Source: Lichina pygmaea (taxonomy: Eukaryota > Ascomycota > Lichinomycetes > Lichinales > Lichinaceae). Taken from it: a stretch of 64,000 nucleotides of DNA. Location of the stretch: positions 1,798,001 through 1,862,000 of the forward strand of contig OY730174.1 of NCBI GenBank assembly GCA_963422465.1, given 5' to 3'. This document shows, in pieces, positions 60,863-64,000 of the stretch (positions within the stretch are counted from its first letter, which is position 1; every line of letters begins with the position of its first letter). The notes below the pieces were generated by a model, which worked only from the letters and a program-made list of their open reading frames with translations, had not been told where the DNA came from and did not search any database. The position numbers and the translations under genes were made by a program.

Positions 60863-61175
60863 TGTGACAAGGCAATGGCAGAGCAGAACTCAAGCCTAAT
60901 TGATTCGGTAACCTTGACCTGACTTGGCTTGAGACTTCAGACTTGGATTGATGTACAAGACGAAAGACAAGGAAGGAAAAGAGAAAAGAAGAAGAGAAGC
61001 TGGGGGAGCAGGAGAAGTTCTTATAGGCAGGGGATACAGTGGAGCAAACAGGCAACAGTGCAGATGGAACTTCCCGGCAAGGTGCGTGACTAGCAAACAG
61101 GCAACAGTGCAGATGGAACTTCCTGGCAAGGTGTGTGACTTGTGCCAGATATGCAACTGGGCCAGAACTGTGACA
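60863..61175 (-). repeat. 3' LTR of A4 (intermediate length)
   Basis: 313 bp. It carries a shortened version of the U3 duplication (the unit with GCAAACAGGCAACAGTGCAG appears twice). Confidence 0.88.
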
Positions 61176-62437
61176 TTACCCCCCTCCTTCACATAGCAAA
61201 CTCCTGTGAGCCTCAGGCTGCTTGTGGGTGTAGTTCTGTGGCTGTGGTTTCCTTGGGTATTTTTCATGGAAGTTGTAGATAGTGTCTTTGGTGTTGTCAA
61301 GATGCTCAATAGGCTCTTCAGTGGCATCTTCAATTGGCCATCCAGACTATTTGACCAGGTACTTGAACTTCTGTCAAGATATTACTGGCTTGGAGTCAAG
61401 GATTTCTTCAACCTAGAACTCTTCATCTGTGTCTTGACTAATGACAGGGCCAGAGTGTTCATTTGATTGGCCAGGGATAGGATTAGCAGGTATCAGATGT
61501 AGAAGGGAAATGTGAAAGACAGGGTGGATCTTGAGAGTGTGTGGAAGCTCCAGATGGCAGGCACAGCTTCCGACTGTCTTCAACACCTTGAATAGTCCAA
61601 TCCACTTGTTGTCAAGCTTTTTGCATAGGTGGCATGTCCTGATGTTCTTGTTATTCAGCCAAACAAGATCTCCAGTTTGATAGGACAGTGACAGGACTTG
61701 ATGCAAATTGGCGGTGTGAGCCTGAGCTTTCTGGGATAGTCAGAGTTCAGCTTGCAACTGTTCCAGAATCTGTGTTATTTCTCCAGAGATTTCCATAGCA
61801 TCTTGGTTGCAGGCTTCACTCGTGGGTGTGATGCTGAGCTGTGGATGGAACTCTTTGTTGGCAAAGAACAGTGACATACCAGAGGAATCAGACTGGGAGT
61901 TGTTCTGCGTGAACTCTGCCAGAGGAAGCTATTGGACCTAGTCATCTTGGAGATAGTTGACATAGGATCTCAGGTAGTGTTCAAGCTCCTGATTCTCTTA
62001 TTCTGTCTGACCATCTGTCTCTGGGTGGTGTCCTGAGAATAGTCATAGCATGATGTCAAGATGGGCACAGAGTGCTTTCCAGAATAAGCTGACAAACTGA
62101 CCTTCTCTGTCTGAGACAATACTCCTGGGTAAGCCATGGGTACAGATAATAAACTAGATGAACATCCAGACAAGATGCAAGGTTGTTATCTCAGCACATA
62201 GCACAAAGTGGTGTTCTTTGGTGAGACAGTCAGTGATGACCCAGATGTGCTTGGCACCAGGGAAGCAGGCATCTCTTGACTTGGGTAAGTCAGTAATGAA
62301 ATCTATAGCCAGATCCTGCCAACAATGCTGAGGTATAGGAAGAGACAGCAGCTTTCCTTGGTGATCACAGGCAGGCTTTGCTCAAGAGCAGACATGACAA
62401 TTCCTGATGTACTGCTGTATGATGTTCACCATCTTTG

Positions 62438-62874
62438 AGGGGTGGCATAGTGTAGTGGGAAGCTGGTGAGAGTTTCCCACTACGTGGCACCCATGACCCA
62501 GAACTAGTGGTGTCAGGCCTGGAGAACCTGACTAAACTAGTCGTCAGTTCAAATCTGACCCACCCCACATTCTGCCACAAAAACCCCCAAGATTCATAGA
62601 ACTTGTCTAAGATGTACTCCTCACAAGATGTATGAAAAACCCCCAAGAAATAGCTCACCCAATATCTGTCAAGATTCACAAAACCCTTATTACTGTGGTT
62701 TTCCTATTTCCCCTACAGAGTTTGGGGTTTTCCCACAGTACGTACACTACAAACCACAGGGTGTACAGTAAATGCGTGAGGTCCCTGAGTCAAGTCTACC
62801 AGAGACAAAAATCCTTCAAGAAGTTCTGCATGGCTTAACAGCCAAATCAGTGTAAGAATCAAATCAAAAAAAAA
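62438..62874 (+). mobile_element. tRNA-derived SINE, copy 2
   Basis: Near-identical to copy 1 over about 437 bp, inserted in the integrase region of A4. The flanking repeat is TCAC(C/T)ATCTTTG at 62426-62437 and 62875-62886, with one mismatch. The tRNA-like acceptor stem is perfect here (GGGGTGG 62439-62445 with CCACCCC 62560-62566), as is the T-arm GTCAG-TTCAAAT-CTGAC. It ends with TCTGCATGGCT, AGTGTAAGAATCAAAT and a short A run. Compared with copy 1, several CG pairs have become TG or CA. Confidence 0.88.
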
Positions 62875-64000
62875 TCACTATCTTTGGCCAATAGTACCAA
62901 CAAGACAGAAGATTGTGGGTCTTGGCAATCCCAGTGTGGCCAGCTATTGCTTGGTCATGGACTTCTTGGAACAGGTGTAGGTGTAGCTCATTGTTCTCAG
63001 GGATCCAGAGTCAGTTCTTGTAGAAGAGACAGTCATTTTCCAAGCTGCAGTCTGAGAGAGACACTTCTCAACTGTACCTGACACTATCCCTTAGCATCTG
63101 TGACACTGTTGCCACTGGATCACCTTCAGCAAGGTTGTTATAGGTAGCTTGGATGATGTCTGAAAGAGGTGCAGCACCAGGTTCAGTGTCAACTGGTGCA
63201 GCTTCTGAACATCTCAGGATCTGGATGGGCTTGACTTGAACCTCTGAATATGCAAGATTCTTGGGCTTGAGGACAACTTACTCCATGAAGTCTTGACAGG
63301 GATCACTGTCTAACAGGAGGTCTTGGAAATGTTGAGTGAGGGCGTCAGCCTTGCACTGACTGCCTGGACAGTAGCTGATCTTGAAATTGAAGTGTGACAA
63401 GAACTTGCTCCAACAGGCTTGACGGCGGGAAAGGCACTTTGACAACATGAAGTACTCCAAGTTCTTGTGATCAGAGATCACTTTGACAGGTTCTGGAGAT
63501 CCTTCAAGCTCTGCTCACCATTCTTCAAAGGCACAGACAATTGCCAGCAACTCTTTGTTGTAGATCTTGTAGTTGCATTCTGCTGGCAGGTGGCGGTGTG
63601 ACAAGAAGGCAACAGGGTGTAGAACTCCTTCATGATCTGGCTGGGACAGGACAGCACCAGAGATGTAGTCAGAAGTGTCAGTCTCAACAACACACTCCTT
63701 CTCCAGATCAAAGTGCTGCAGGATGGGTGCAGTGCTGAACACTTTCTTGATGCTTTCAAACAAGCACTGCTCTGGGGTTTCCCACTTGAAGGCAACATTC
63801 TTCTTGGTCAGAGCTGTGAGCAGGGATGCAAGCTTGGCAAAGTCTTTGATGAACTGGTGGTAGAAGTTTGCAAAGGCAATGAAGCTCTGCACTTCCTTGA
63901 GACTGGTAGAAGGCTTCCACTCCTTGATGGTGTCAGTCTTGGCTGGGTCTATACTCACAGATCTTGGTCAGCTGTCTTCAGTGGCAGACTGAATAATAAG

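Larger units (their letters stand above)
60863..64000 (-). mobile_element. Family-A Ty3/Gypsy element A4, partial (fossil)
   Basis: Inverse orientation, running off the right edge. Its 3' LTR is at 60863-61175 (313 bp, partial U3 duplication), followed in the window by the purine tract, chromodomain (about 61270-61440), integrase (about 61410-63100, split by SINE copy 2) and RNase H/RT (about 63280-64000). Broken at several places. It sits in the endonuclease region of L0, so the rest of L0 and of B1 should lie further right. Confidence 0.88.

Noticed and set aside
26566-64000. Classical CpA-type RIP as the cause of decay
   Set aside because: The sites I compared by eye change mainly at CG (to TG or CA), and element copies are not extremely AT-rich. 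A counted test is still needed, so this is a provisional rejection.
1-64000. CRISPR arrays, bacterial-type operons, secondary-metabolite or effector gene clusters
   Set aside because: No regularly spaced identical repeats, introns throughout, and only dispersed housekeeping genes in the genic half.

Overview
The window comes from a filamentous ascomycete (Pezizomycotina; Eurotiomycetes-like by general protein resemblance, which is an inference). The evidence is short introns of about 52-86 nt with CTRAC-type branch sites, GC-rich host exons, and a set of conserved fungal housekeeping genes. It divides into a genic half (1 to about 26.5 kb) and a gene-free block of nested retroelements (about 26.57 kb to the right edge).

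Genic half, in order: the 3' end of a Nup133-type nucleoporin gene (+); a Yck1/2-type casein kinase I (+, five exons); mitochondrial methionyl-tRNA formyltransferase (-, four exons), head-to-head with CCZ1 (+, four exons) across only 63 bp; the GTPase RHO1 (-, five exons); mitochondrial ribosomal protein uL24m (+, two exons), converging on ALG14 (-, two exons); and the inner nuclear membrane protein IMA1 (+, three exons). These genes serve unrelated cellular functions and form no operon or cluster. The spacers are long (2-3 kb) and rich in simple-sequence and degenerate tandem repeats.

Repeat half. I see four sorts of element: one Tad-like LINE family (L0, L1, L2, L3), a tRNA-derived SINE (two copies), and two Ty3/Gypsy chromovirus families, called A (LTR about 265-346 bp) and B (LTR 348 bp). 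They are nested. A family-B element (B1) contains LINE L0. L0 alone is spread over 27,449-60,862 because it received a family-A solo LTR, the complete LINE L1 (itself split by A1), L2, B2 (itself split by a family-A composite), L3 and A4 (itself split by a SINE). Target-site duplications support most junctions.

Most notable observations: (1) the SINE ends in the same 3' stem-loop and AATCAAAT tail as the LINE family, which suggests a SINE-LINE partnership; (2) the layering gives a relative insertion order; (3) element bodies are poor in CpG and LTR differences are almost all transitions, while the B1 LTR and the L1 leader keep many CpGs; (4) B2 carries open frames on the opposite strand behind a TATA-like box, between its chromodomain and LTR. 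All LTR elements are treated as fossils; those seen in any length are broken.
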